Shown piece by piece: positions 35,373 to 43,780 of a stretch of DNA of 64,000 bases. The notes under the pieces were generated by a model. The model saw nothing but the letters and a program-made list of their open reading frames with translations. It was not told the DNA's origin and ran no database searches. The translations under genes were made by a program, and so were the position numbers. This DNA comes from VRUE01 sp963774405 (GTDB lineage: Bacteria; Actinomycetota; Thermoleophilia; Solirubrobacterales; 70-9): assembly GCA_963774405.1 (NCBI GenBank), contig CAVZEV010000005.1:744001-808000 (forward strand). The letters run 5' to 3'. Positions within the stretch are counted from its first letter, which is position 1. Each line of letters starts with the position of its first letter.

Positions 35373-36263
35373 ATGCAATTCGTGGTGGCTAGACTCGCGA
35401 CGGTGCCGCCCGAGTCGCCCCTTCAATTGACGAAGCCTCGATCGCAAGTGGAAGCGATCATTGACAGGCATCTGGAGGAAGGCCGAAAGCTGTCGGACTC
35501 CGCCCAAGGCGTGAGCACCGAAGCTGAGTACCAAAAGTGGCGGGAGCGTTGGGAGCGCTGGGTCAATCTCACGGCTGAGGGTTTGATCTCTGCTTACACT
35601 GGTTCCGAGCCGGCCCAAGAGCTTCAGAGCGCTTCACGCACGGCGGCCATCATCGGGGGTGATGTCAACCGGGAATTCGGGTGGGAACGAGAAGCCCTTG
35701 GTCGAGGAATCAATGTGCTTCAGTCGCTCCGCGAAAGGCTTGAGTACCTCGAGGCACCGGGCGATGCGTCCCAGCCCGAGCCCGCTAGAGCAACAAAGCC
35801 GGGAGAGGAGCAAATCTTCATCGTTCACGGGCACGCTGAGGACACCAAGGAAGCGGTGTGTCGTTTGCTGGAGAAGACCGGAGACCATGCCATCGTTGTG
35901 CTTCACGAGCAGCCCAACGAGGGGCGAACCTTGATTGAGAAGTTCGAGGACCATGCAGGCGCGAGCGATTTCGCCGTCGTTTTGTTGACCGCCGATGATG
36001 TCGGCGGCTCTGTGGCCGCCGAGGGCGAGCTGCCGACGTTGTTGCCGCGTGGTCGGCAGAACGTGGTCTTTGAGCTTGGCTTTTTCGTTGGGAGACTAGG
36101 GAGATCCCGTGTCGTTGCTTTGATTGATGAGAGCGTTGAGCAGCCGTCTGACTTTAAGGGGGTCGTCTATATCCCTTTGGGGAATGACAGTTGGCGCTTC
36201 AAGCTATTGCAAGAGTTGCGGGGCGCCGGCCTGAGCTTCGACCTGAACAAGCTGCCGACGTAG
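35373..36263 (+). CDS. Standalone CAP12/Pycsar-type TIR effector protein
   Basis: A 296-residue protein. The N-terminal helical part (about 1-140) has unknown function. The C-terminal nucleotide-binding TIR-like domain (about 145-275) has QIFIVHGHAEDTKEAV, ASDFAVVLLTADDVGG and RQNVVFELGFFVGRLGRSRV, where the E of FELGFF is the likely NADase glutamate. The family degrades NAD+ in cyclic-nucleotide defence (CBASS/Pycsar) systems. No cyclase gene is next to it. GC content is visibly lower than in neighbours, suggesting transfer. It ends about 120 bases before tRNA-Ser. Confidence 0.75.
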   Translation: MQFVVARLATVPPESPLQLTKPRSQVEAIIDRHLEEGRKLSDSAQGVSTEAEYQKWRERWERWVNLTAEGLISAYTGSEPAQELQSASRTAAIIGGDVNREFGWEREALGRGINVLQSLRERLEYLEAPGDASQPEPARATKPGEEQIFIVHGHAEDTKEAVCRLLEKTGDHAIVVLHEQPNEGRTLIEKFEDHAGASDFAVVLLTADDVGGSVAAEGELPTLLPRGRQNVVFELGFFVGRLGRSRVVALIDESVEQPSDFKGVVYIPLGNDSWRFKLLQELRGAGLSFDLNKLPT

Positions 36264-36270
36264 CCTCCCG

Positions 36271-36292
36271 TGCCACCGTCATGCCACCGTCA
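36271..36292. repeat. Tandem 11-mer beside tRNA-Ser, possible integrase arm site
   Basis: TGCCACCGTCA occurs twice back to back (36271-36281 and 36282-36292), about 90 bases from the 3' end of the minus-strand tRNA-Ser. An 11-base-spaced repeat also lies near the tRNA-Arg attachment site at 45338. The spacing of one helical turn fits arm-type integrase sites; no integrase remains here. Confidence 0.35.
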
Positions 36293-36382
36293 CAACCGGA
36301 ATCAGCCGAGCCAACCGGACCCGGATGCAGCCTCGCCAGCCCTCCGCAAACCGCTCTAGCAGGCCAGATTTAGCTCGGTAAG

Positions 36383-36471
36383 CGGAGGGGGAGGGATTCG
36401 AACCCTCGAGACACCTTTCGATGTCTGCCGGTTTTCAAGACCGGTGCATTCAACCGCTCTGCCACCCCTCC
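36383..36471 (-). tRNA. tRNA-Ser (anticodon UGA)
   Basis: An 89-nt class II tRNA on the minus strand. Acceptor GGAGGGG pairs with CCCCTCC. The anticodon loop is CTTGAAA with anticodon TGA, and there is a long variable arm. The T-arm is GAGGGTTCGAATCCCTC. CCA is not encoded. Its 3' end faces the accessory region 31.9-36.3 kb. Confidence 0.95.
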
Positions 36472-36563
36472 GGGGAGTAGGCGATGGGCCGATGCTAGCC
36501 GCAGGGGCGCAAGATTGGGATTGCTCTGGTAGTCCGGATCAATAGGTGATTGTATTGTCTGCA

Positions 36564-37718
36564 ATGCGTCGTCTGCTCATACTTGCCTCGGCGATGGTCT
36601 TCTTCGACGTCGTCTTCTTCTCGGCGATCGCGCCGCTGTTGCCGGGCTACGTTTCCGATCTCGGGCTGAGCAAGGCGCAGGCCGGGGTTCTCTCGGCGGC
36701 CTATGCGGCGGGGACCCTCGTCTTCTCCCTGCCGGCGGGCTTGGTGGCGGCGGGCTTCGGGCCAAAGCGGACCGTTATGTCGGGGCTGCTCCTGCTCGGG
36801 ATCGCCAGCGTCGCCTTCGGCTTCGCCCACCAGTTCCTGCTCCTCGACGCGGCGCGCTTTGCCCAGGGAGCGGCCGGGGCGCTGATCTGGTCCGGCGCGC
36901 TCACCTGGCTGGTCAGCGCCGCGCCGGCGGAGAAGCGCGGCTCGATCATCGGCACCGCCCTGGGCACCGCGGTCGCCGGCGCGCTCTTCGGCCCGGCACT
37001 CGGCGCGCTGGCCGCCACGATTGGGACCGAACGGGTCTTCAGCGGGGTGCTCCTGGTCGCTTTCGGCCTCGCTCTCTTCGCGGCTCGCCTGCCCGAGGCC
37101 GAGCCGCCCGAACCGCAGGATCTGCGCGAGGTCGCCGAGACGATGCTCACCCGGCCGATCGTGCTCGCGACGGCCTTCGTCGCCATCCCCTCGGTGATGT
37201 TCGGTGCGGTCGAGGTGCTGGTGCCGCTGCAGATCGCCGATCTCGGCGGCGGCCACGCGCTGATCGCCGCCGGCTTCATCGCCGGCGCCGCCCTGGAGGC
37301 GGTCCTGGCTCCGCTCGCGGGCAGCTACTCCGACCGGGCAGGGCGTCGCGCGCCGTTCATGGTCGGCCTCAGCATCTGCGCGGTGGCGATGGCGGCGGTG
37401 GCGATTGGCCAGGAGATGGGCATCGTGATGGCCGGCCTGATCCTCACCTCGCTAGGCGGCGGTATTTGCTTCACCCCGGCACTCACCATGCTCTCCGAGG
37501 TGGCCGAGTCAAGTCGCCTGCATCAGGGCTTCGCCGCGGGTCTCTCGAACATGGCCTGGGCGGCGGGACAGGTGATCGGCGGCCTCGCCGGCGGAGCGGC
37601 GGCCAGCGTCGCCGGCAACGCCGTTCCGAGCGTGGCGATCATCGCCCTGTTGCTCGGCACCGTCTACTACTCCTTCCACGCGCTCGGGCCACCGGCGATC
37701 AGAGCGGTCGAGGGCTGA
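36564..37718 (+). CDS. MFS transporter, 12-TM
   Basis: About 384 residues with twelve predicted helices. The MFS loop 2-3 motif is degenerate (AGLVAAGFGPKRTVMSGLLL), and the second-half equivalent is AGSYSDRAGRRAPFMVGLSI. Loop 8-9 and the rest match the drug/sugar-type MFS. The substrate is unknown. I chose the ATG at 36564 (MRRLLILASAMVFF) rather than 36546. It lies 92 bases from the divergent tRNA-Ser. Confidence 0.8.
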   Translation: MRRLLILASAMVFFDVVFFSAIAPLLPGYVSDLGLSKAQAGVLSAAYAAGTLVFSLPAGLVAAGFGPKRTVMSGLLLLGIASVAFGFAHQFLLLDAARFAQGAAGALIWSGALTWLVSAAPAEKRGSIIGTALGTAVAGALFGPALGALAATIGTERVFSGVLLVAFGLALFAARLPEAEPPEPQDLREVAETMLTRPIVLATAFVAIPSVMFGAVEVLVPLQIADLGGGHALIAAGFIAGAALEAVLAPLAGSYSDRAGRRAPFMVGLSICAVAMAAVAIGQEMGIVMAGLILTSLGGGICFTPALTMLSEVAESSRLHQGFAAGLSNMAWAAGQVIGGLAGGAAASVAGNAVPSVAIIALLLGTVYYSFHALGPPAIRAVEG

Positions 37719-37766
37719 CCGGATTAGGCTCTCCCGCATGTCTTCGCTGTCGAGGCGGGAGGGTCG

Positions 37767-39062
37767 GTGAGCACCTGGCGCAATTGGGCCGGCGACCAGG
37801 CCTGCGCACCGGTCGAGCGCCTGCGCCCGGCCGATCGCGAGGAGCTCGCCGCGGCGGTTACGGCGGCCGTGGCCGCCGGGCGCAGGATCAGCGTCGTTGC
37901 CAGCGGCCACTCCTTCACCGAGACGGCGTTGACCGACGGCACGATGATCGACGCCGGGGCGCTCAGCGGTGTGCTCGAGGCCGACCGCTCCACGCGCCTG
38001 GTCAAGGTCGGTGGCGGCACCGTGCTGGCCGAGCTGAACGAGCGACTGCACGGGCTCGGCCTGGCGATGGAGAACCTCGGCGACATCGACCGCCAGACGA
38101 TCGCCGGCGCGATCTCGACCGGCACCCACGGCACCGGCGCCAAGCTGCGCAACATCTCCTCGCAGGTCGTGGCGATGGAGCTGCTCCTCGCCGACGGCTC
38201 GCTTCGCGAGCTGACCGCGGAGAGCGATCCGGAGCTGCTACGGGCGGCGCGGGTGGGGATCGGCGCTCTTGGAGTCATCTACTCTGTGACCCTGCGCTGC
38301 GTCCCTGCCTTCACCCTGCACCGGGTCGACAAGCCCGCCCCGCGCGAGGAGGTGCTTGACAGCTTCCAGGAGCGCGCCGACGCCCATGAGCACTTCGAGC
38401 TCTTCACCTTTCCCTATGCCGACTCGGCCCTGGTCCTCGAGCGCAACACCACCGAGGGGGCACCGCGCCCCCGCAGCCGTGCCGCCGCCTTCCTCAACGA
38501 CGTCGTGCTCGAGAACTGGGCGCTGGAGGCGGTCTCTGCCGCAGGCAAGGCGATGCCGCGGGCGATCCCCGCGCTCTCGCGCTTCGCCGCCCGGCTCGCC
38601 TCGGGCAGCACGTCGACCGACCGCAGCGACCGGATCTTCGTCAACGAGCGCCGCGTGCGCTTCACCGAGATGGAGTACGGGGTGCCGCGCGAGCATGGGC
38701 CCGAGGCGGCGCGGCGCGTGATCGAGTGGATCCGCTCCAACCGCTACCCGGTCTTCTTCCCGATCGAGATGCGGGTGACGGCCGGCGACGACGCCCTGCT
38801 CAGTCCCTCGCACGAGCGCGACACCGCCTACATCGCCGTGCACCAGTACCGCGGCATGCAGTGGCGCCCGTACTTTGAGGCGGTCGAGGCGATCATGAAC
38901 GAGTACGGCGGCCGTCCCCACTGGGGCAAGCGCCACTTCCAGACCGCGGCGACGCTGGCCGAGCGCTACCCGCGCTGGGCCGACTTCCAGGCCGCCCGCG
39001 ACGAGCTCGACCCCGGCCGCGCCTTCACCAACGAGTACGCCGAGCGCGTCCTCGGTCCTTAG
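37767..39062 (+). CDS. FAD-dependent sugar-1,4-lactone oxidase (ALO/gulonolactone oxidase type)
   Basis: A 431-residue protein. The PCMH-type FAD domain (residues about 10-175) has VVASGHSFTETALTDGTMID and AGAISTGTHGTGAKLRNISS. The C-terminal ALO domain has FPIEMRVTAGDDALL and the HWGKRHFQ motif, the HWxK signature of aldonolactone oxidases. The family oxidises arabinono- or gulono-1,4-lactone with O2 or other acceptors. There is no signal peptide; the start is GTG. Its stop overlaps the convergent PLP gene by 4 bases. Confidence 0.88.
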   Translation: MSTWRNWAGDQACAPVERLRPADREELAAAVTAAVAAGRRISVVASGHSFTETALTDGTMIDAGALSGVLEADRSTRLVKVGGGTVLAELNERLHGLGLAMENLGDIDRQTIAGAISTGTHGTGAKLRNISSQVVAMELLLADGSLRELTAESDPELLRAARVGIGALGVIYSVTLRCVPAFTLHRVDKPAPREEVLDSFQERADAHEHFELFTFPYADSALVLERNTTEGAPRPRSRAAAFLNDVVLENWALEAVSAAGKAMPRAIPALSRFAARLASGSTSTDRSDRIFVNERRVRFTEMEYGVPREHGPEAARRVIEWIRSNRYPVFFPIEMRVTAGDDALLSPSHERDTAYIAVHQYRGMQWRPYFEAVEAIMNEYGGRPHWGKRHFQTAATLAERYPRWADFQAARDELDPGRAFTNEYAERVLGP

Positions 39063-40261
39063 AGGAAGGTCTTGCCCTCGCCGCGATAGGTGGGGACGAC
39101 GTCGACGATCTCCTCGCCTTCGACAAGGTGTAGGGCGTCGAAGCGCTCGCAGAGCTCGCCGGCCTTGGCGTGGCGCATGTAGACGCGGTCGCCGATCTCG
39201 AGGCTGCGGGCGGGCGGGCCGCTGAGCGGGGTCTGAACCTCGCCGGCGCCCTCCTCGGCGTCGAGCTGCAGGCCGGGCGGCAGCCACGGGGAGGGGACGC
39301 GCGAGGGCTCGCCGGGACCCGAGGCGAGGTAGCCGCCGCCGAGCGCGGTGGCGATCTCCGGGCTTGGCTTACGCACGATCGGCAGGGCATAGCCCGCTGC
39401 CGGCGTGAGGCTGAAGCGGCTGTAGGCGTCGAAGAGAGTGGGGGCGTAGAAGCCCGAGCCGGCGGCGATCTCGGTGACCGCGTCCTCCGCTCCGGTCAGC
39501 TCGAGGCTGCCGGTGCCGCCGCCGTTGACGATCGGCAGCTCGGCGAACTCGCGAATCGCGGCGACGACGGCCGCCCGGCGCTCGGCCAGCTCTGCGGCGG
39601 AGCGCCGCTGCATCGCCCGGATCGCCGCGCCGCGCAGACGCCGTCCCGGCGGGCGGTCGCCGACGCCGGCGATCTGACCCTCGTAGGCCATCAGGGCGGC
39701 GAGCTCCAGCTGCGGCCGCCGCTCGATCTCACGCGCCAGCGCCACCGCCTGCTCGACCGTGTGCACCGGTGAGCGCTTCGGCCCGACCTTGATCCGCCCA
39801 CCCGCCGCCCACCAGCCCGCGTCGAGCTCGATGCAGACCCGCACCGGCGAGGCCCCGGCACCGAGCACCGATTCGATCGCGTTGAGGTGGGCGGGGCAGT
39901 CGACCATCACGATCGGCGCGCCCTCGGGGTTGGCGACCGAGCGCAGGGCCAACTCTTCGAGCGCGCCCGCGTCCGCGGTCGGGTAGGCGAGCAGCAGGTT
40001 CTCGAAGCCCTGCTCGGCGAGCCAGAGTGTCTCCGGCAGGGTGAAGGTCATCAGCCCGGCGTAGCGCTCGCTGCGGGCGAGGATCCGCTCGATCAGCGCC
40101 CGGCAGCGCAGCGACTTGCTCGCCACCCGGATCGGCTTGCCGCCCGCCCGCTCCAGCATCGCGTCGCTGTTGGCCCACATCGCGTCGAGGTCGACGAAGG
40201 CAAACGGCGCCTCGACCTCGGCGAAGATCTCCTCGAACTGCGCATGCGAGCGGGCGGACAC
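39059..40261 (-). CDS. PLP-dependent D-amino-acid deaminase/aldolase
   Basis: A 400-residue fold-III PLP enzyme (alanine-racemase-like N-terminal barrel). The PLP lysine is in PIRVASKSLRCRALIERIL near residue 50. Later motifs are VCIELDAGWWAAGG and LPIVNGGGTGSLELTG. The C-terminal beta domain includes DRVYMRHAKAGELCERF with metal/PLP-binding His and Cys residues, as in D-threonine aldolase/D-serine dehydratase relatives. The exact substrate is not readable. The start is 57 bases from tRNA-Ser(GCU). Confidence 0.8.
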   Translation of the reverse strand: MSARSHAQFEEIFAEVEAPFAFVDLDAMWANSDAMLERAGGKPIRVASKSLRCRALIERILARSERYAGLMTFTLPETLWLAEQGFENLLLAYPTADAGALEELALRSVANPEGAPIVMVDCPAHLNAIESVLGAGASPVRVCIELDAGWWAAGGRIKVGPKRSPVHTVEQAVALAREIERRPQLELAALMAYEGQIAGVGDRPPGRRLRGAAIRAMQRRSAAELAERRAAVVAAIREFAELPIVNGGGTGSLELTGAEDAVTEIAAGSGFYAPTLFDAYSRFSLTPAAGYALPIVRKPSPEIATALGGGYLASGPGEPSRVPSPWLPPGLQLDAEEGAGEVQTPLSGPPARSLEIGDRVYMRHAKAGELCERFDALHLVEGEEIVDVVPTYRGEGKTFL

Positions 40262-40318
40262 GCTGATGAGACTAACCGCGCCGTATCCCGTGAGTTCCTA
40301 CAATCGAGCGGAATGCCC

Positions 40319-40407
40319 GGAGAGGTGGCCGAGTGGCTGAAGGCACTCGCCTGCTAAGCGAGTAGGGGGCGCAAGCTCTCTCGAGGGTTCGAATCCCTCC
40401 CTCTCCG
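40319..40407 (+). tRNA. tRNA-Ser (anticodon GCU)
   Basis: An 89-nt class II tRNA. Acceptor GGAGAGG pairs with CCTCTCC; the anticodon arm is ACTCGCCTGCTAAGCGAGT with anticodon GCT. There is a long variable arm and a T-arm GAGGGTTCGAATCCCTC. CCA is not encoded. Confidence 0.95.
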
Positions 40408-40654
40408 TTTTGTGCGGGCCTAACGCAGAGCACGTTCGATGAAATGTTCTGTCTGAGATGCATTTTATGCTCCCGTGGTATGCAAATGGTCCGCTGCAGC
40501 GAATTTGAGCTTCCGTCCGCCGTAACAGGCAAGATTTTCAGAGCGTCACAGCAGAAGTTGCTGGGCGTCCAGTCCATCGAGCAAAGTCGAGAAGCAACAG
40601 GAGGAAAGCTGAGCCAGTAGCCGTCTCAGGAAAATCGGCTGCTGTCTAAAAGTG

Positions 40655-40823
40655 GGGACGGAGTGTGGCCCGCCATGGCTTGGCCTCGTGGTGTTGTGGC
40701 ACCACGGTCACTTAGGTCAACGAAGGGAACACCAACGTGCCCAAGGGACTCTCCGTCCCGGCCGGACTTATAAACCGTGCATCGGCGGAATCGGTACGGG
40801 AAAATCTTCCTCTGAAGATTTTT
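40655..40823 (+). ncRNA. Candidate structured RNA ending in a terminator
   Basis: In the 425-base gap after tRNA-Ser I see no gene. Instead, GGGACGGAG (40655-40663) and CTCCGTCCC (40751-40759) form a perfect 9-bp closing stem. Inside it lies CGTGGTG/CACCACG (40687-40706), and an alternative pairing TGGTGTT/AACACCA exists. Further 3' comes CCGTGC/GGTACGG and then a terminator. The whole is about 170 nt and is not antisense to a gene. The only promoter cue is a weak -10-like TCTAAA at 40645. It does not match a riboswitch motif I know. 40408-40654 holds nothing I can name. Confidence 0.35.
40801..40823. terminator. Bidirectional terminator hairpin downstream of the P450 gene
   Basis: AAAATCTTC (40801-40809), loop CTCT, GAAGATTTT (40814-40822) followed by another T. 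On the minus strand it lies just after the P450 stop; on the plus strand it would end the candidate RNA. The AT-rich stem stands out from the GC-rich background. Confidence 0.65.
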
Positions 40824-40832
40824 CGTGTGCTC

Positions 40833-42278
40833 TTACGCCACGCGTGAGCGCAGGACGACGCGGCCGCCGCGCGCGGGGATCATCGTCACGTTGCGGTGCA
40901 GGGCGTGCTCGGGCTCGGGCTCGGCGGCCTCGAGGTCGAGGCGGCGGGCGGTCGCCTCGAGCACGACGCGCATCTCGGCCATCGCCAGGGCGGCGCCGAG
41001 GCAGCGGCGGATGCCGCCGCCGAAGGGGATCCACTCATACGTTCCGGGTTTGCGACCGAGCCAGCGCTCGGGGCGGAACTCGAACGGTTCGGGGTAGAGT
41101 TCCTCGCGGTGGTGGACGAGCAGGATGCTCATCCCGATCGGCGTGTCGGCCGAGACGCCGTAGGGGCCGAGCTGCCAGGGCACCGTCACCCGGCGGCCGA
41201 TGAAGGGGACGACGGGGCGCGAGCGCATGCTCTCGATGATCGTCGCCTCGACCTGCTCCTCGGCGCCCTCGCCGTTGCGGGTCGCCTCGCGCAGGGCCTC
41301 GTGCGCGGCCGGGTTGCGGACCAGGCGCTCCCAGGCCCATGCCAGCGAGTTGGCGGTGGTCTCATGGCCGGCGAGGACGAGGGTGAGCAGCTCGTCGCGG
41401 ACTTCTTTGTCGTCCATCGCCTCGCCCTCCTCGGTGCGCGCCTGCAGCAGCAGCGAGAGGATGTCGCGGCGCTCCTCCAGGCGCTCGTCGGCGCGACGGG
41501 CCTTGATCACCGCGTAGGTCGGCTGGTCGAGGATGGCGACGCCGAGCTTGATCACGCCGACCGCCTCTTCGCGGCCGATGTTGAGCAGTTCGCCCGCCTG
41601 GCCGACCAGCGAGGTGGAGGCGTTGACCAGCTGCTTGACCACCGTTCGCATGCGGTGCTCGGGGGTGCCGCGCTGTGGGCGGCCCTCGATGCCGAAGATC
41701 CCGGCCATGATCACGTCGAGTGTGATCGCCTGCATTCGGGGGGCCAGCGCGAAGGGCTTGTCCAGCGGCCAGCGATCGAGCTCGCGTTCGGTGGCCGCGA
41801 CGATCATCTCCGTGTAGCGCTCGATCGCCTCGCCATGGAAGGGGGGCAAGAGCAGTTTGCGCTGGCGCATGTGGCGGGCGCCGAGCGAGGTGAGGACCGA
41901 GCCGGTGCCGAGGATCGGCCGCAGCGGCGACTCCCCGGTCAGCGAGGGCGCCAGCTCCGGTTTGGCGGTGAAGAGCGAGCGGACGTGGTCGGGATGACTG
42001 GTGACGACGGGCCCGCCGGGCATCGCGGTCCGCATCCGGAAGGTCTCGCCAAGGCGGCGCTGGGCGCCGAAGACGTACTCGATCTGCCGCTGGGTGAAGC
42101 GCAGCATTTGGGCAGCACGGGGCAGGGGGACGATGGGCGGCTTGGGCAGCTCCGCGGCCAGAGCGGGCTCGATCGGCCCGGCCGGGGATGAGGGCGCCTC
42201 GCCGACGAGATCGGGGAAGGCCGGTTCCTCGGTGGCGGCGGGACGCTCGGTGACGGTGCTCACGCCCTCCATTGTCAC
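40833..42278 (-). CDS. Cytochrome P450
   Basis: A 481-residue soluble P450. The I-helix oxygen-activation motif is LTLVLAGHETTANSLAWAWE, the K-helix ExxR is ESMRSRPVVPFIGRR, and the heme-binding loop is PFGGGIRRCLGAALAMAEMR with the ligand Cys. There is no N-terminal membrane anchor. It resembles long-chain or steroid-type bacterial CYP110/CYP136-like enzymes by layout, but the substrate is unknown. Redox partners are not adjacent; a ferredoxin is at 24295. Confidence 0.92.
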   Translation of the reverse strand: MTMEGVSTVTERPAATEEPAFPDLVGEAPSSPAGPIEPALAAELPKPPIVPLPRAAQMLRFTQRQIEYVFGAQRRLGETFRMRTAMPGGPVVTSHPDHVRSLFTAKPELAPSLTGESPLRPILGTGSVLTSLGARHMRQRKLLLPPFHGEAIERYTEMIVAATERELDRWPLDKPFALAPRMQAITLDVIMAGIFGIEGRPQRGTPEHRMRTVVKQLVNASTSLVGQAGELLNIGREEAVGVIKLGVAILDQPTYAVIKARRADERLEERRDILSLLLQARTEEGEAMDDKEVRDELLTLVLAGHETTANSLAWAWERLVRNPAAHEALREATRNGEGAEEQVEATIIESMRSRPVVPFIGRRVTVPWQLGPYGVSADTPIGMSILLVHHREELYPEPFEFRPERWLGRKPGTYEWIPFGGGIRRCLGAALAMAEMRVVLEATARRLDLEAAEPEPEHALHRNVTMIPARGGRVVLRSRVA

Positions 42279-42342
42279 AGAGATCGGTGTAGAGGTCGCG
42301 TTTTCACAGGGTGCGATTCGTCACTCTCTACAGTCAAGAGAG

Positions 42343-43758
42343 ATGCACCACGGCAGGCGCACGAAGATCATCGCGACGGTTGGGCCCGCGAGCTGGGAGC
42401 CGGACACGCTGGTGCGTCTGATCGAGGCCGGGGCCGACGTCTTCCGGCTCAACTTCTCCCATGCCGATCGCGACCGGCACGCGCGCACGGTCGAGGCGAT
42501 CCGGGCGGCGGCCGAGCAGGTGGGCGAAGAGGTCGCCGTGCTGGGCGACCTGCCGGGCCCGAAGCTGCGGATCGGCGAGCTGCGCGACGACATCGCCGAG
42601 CTCGAGACCGGGATGCACGTGAAGCTGACCCCGCAGGAGGTCGAGGGCGACAGGGAGACGATCCCGGTCACCTGGCCGGGGGTGACCTCGCTCGCTCAGG
42701 ACGAGCCCGTCTACCTCGCCGACGGCTCGATCCGCCTGCGCGTGCGCGGCCCCGAAGACGGCGGCGTCGATTGCGAGGTCGAGGTCGGCGGCACGCTCTC
42801 CTCGCACAAGGGCATGAACGTGCCCGGCATCGTCACCCCGGCGGCGACCACCGGCGATCTCGGCTGGGTCGAGTTCGCGGTCGAACAGGGGATCGACCTG
42901 CTGGCGGTTTCCTTCGTCTCGACCGCGGCCGACCTCGAGCCGGTCTACGAGCGGCTGCGCGGCCTTGGCTCCGACATCCCGCTGATCGCCAAGATCGAGA
43001 AGCAGCAGGCGGCCGAGAACGCCGAGGAGATCGTCGCGGCGGCGACCGGGGGAGTGATGGTGGCGCGCGGGGACCTCGGCATCGAGGTGCCGCTTTCGCG
43101 GGTGCCGGTGCTGCAGAAGCGCTTGATCCGCGGCGCCGGCAAGCGCTCCAAGCCGGCGATCACGGCGACCCAGATGCTGGCCTCAATGGTGATCGCGCGG
43201 CGGCCGACGCGGGCGGAGGTGACCGACGTCGCCAACGCGATCTACGACGGCACCGACGCGGTGATGCTCTCCGAGGAGACCGCGGTCGGCCAGCACCCGG
43301 TCGAGGCGGTGCGGGTGATGGACCAGATCGCCCGCGCCACCGAGCCCGACCTCCCCTATGGCGAGTGGCTTTTCAGTCGCACCGACCAGGCGACCCAGGA
43401 TGTCGCCGATTCGGTTGCGCAGGGCGCGGTCGGAGCGGTGTACCGGCTTGGGCTGGCGGCGCTGGTGGTGCCGACCAGCAGCGGTCGCACGGCGCGGCTG
43501 GTCTCCGCTCACCGACCCAACGTGCCGGTGCTGGCGGTCTCGCCGCGGATCGAGACCGTGCGGCGGCTGAAGCTGCTCTTCGGCGTCACCGCGGTGCTCA
43601 ACGAGCACGAGAACGACGTGCGCGGCCTGCTGCATGACTGCGCCGCCCAGGCGGCCAAGCATGGGATCGCGGCTTCCGGGGACCTGATCGCGATCACCGC
43701 GGGGCTGCCCGAGCAGGAACTCGGCACCAACCTCTTCGAGGTCCACCGCGTGCCCTGA
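42343..43758 (+). CDS. pyk: Pyruvate kinase
   Basis: A 471-residue protein of standard length. Starts MHHGRRTKIIATVGPASWEP, then DVFRLNFSHADR, the catalytic Lys/metal segment PLIAKIEKQQAAENAEEI, VARGDLGIEVPLSRVPVLQK, and MLSEETAVGQHPVEAVR. The C-terminal allosteric domain is present (LFGVTAVLNEHENDV). Last glycolytic step: PEP + ADP to pyruvate + ATP. The ATG at 42343 gives the family start; the longer frame upstream overlaps the divergent P450 gene. Confidence 0.96.
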   Translation: MHHGRRTKIIATVGPASWEPDTLVRLIEAGADVFRLNFSHADRDRHARTVEAIRAAAEQVGEEVAVLGDLPGPKLRIGELRDDIAELETGMHVKLTPQEVEGDRETIPVTWPGVTSLAQDEPVYLADGSIRLRVRGPEDGGVDCEVEVGGTLSSHKGMNVPGIVTPAATTGDLGWVEFAVEQGIDLLAVSFVSTAADLEPVYERLRGLGSDIPLIAKIEKQQAAENAEEIVAAATGGVMVARGDLGIEVPLSRVPVLQKRLIRGAGKRSKPAITATQMLASMVIARRPTRAEVTDVANAIYDGTDAVMLSEETAVGQHPVEAVRVMDQIARATEPDLPYGEWLFSRTDQATQDVADSVAQGAVGAVYRLGLAALVVPTSSGRTARLVSAHRPNVPVLAVSPRIETVRRLKLLFGVTAVLNEHENDVRGLLHDCAAQAAKHGIAASGDLIAITAGLPEQELGTNLFEVHRVP

Positions 43759-43780
43759 GGCGCGCGGTAGGGTTCCGGCC

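Noticed and set aside
36383..40407. The two tRNA-Ser genes as att sites bracketing an island
   Set aside because: They are different isoacceptors in opposite orientation and the genes between look like ordinary chromosome (MFS, lactone oxidase, aldolase).
40272..40577. Minus-strand ORF with GEGGIRTLERA
   Set aside because: This is the well-known spurious translation of a tRNA-Ser gene, not a protein.
40655..40823. T-box, cobalamin or SAM riboswitch
   Set aside because: None of the conserved core sequences of these classes is present and no plus-strand gene follows.
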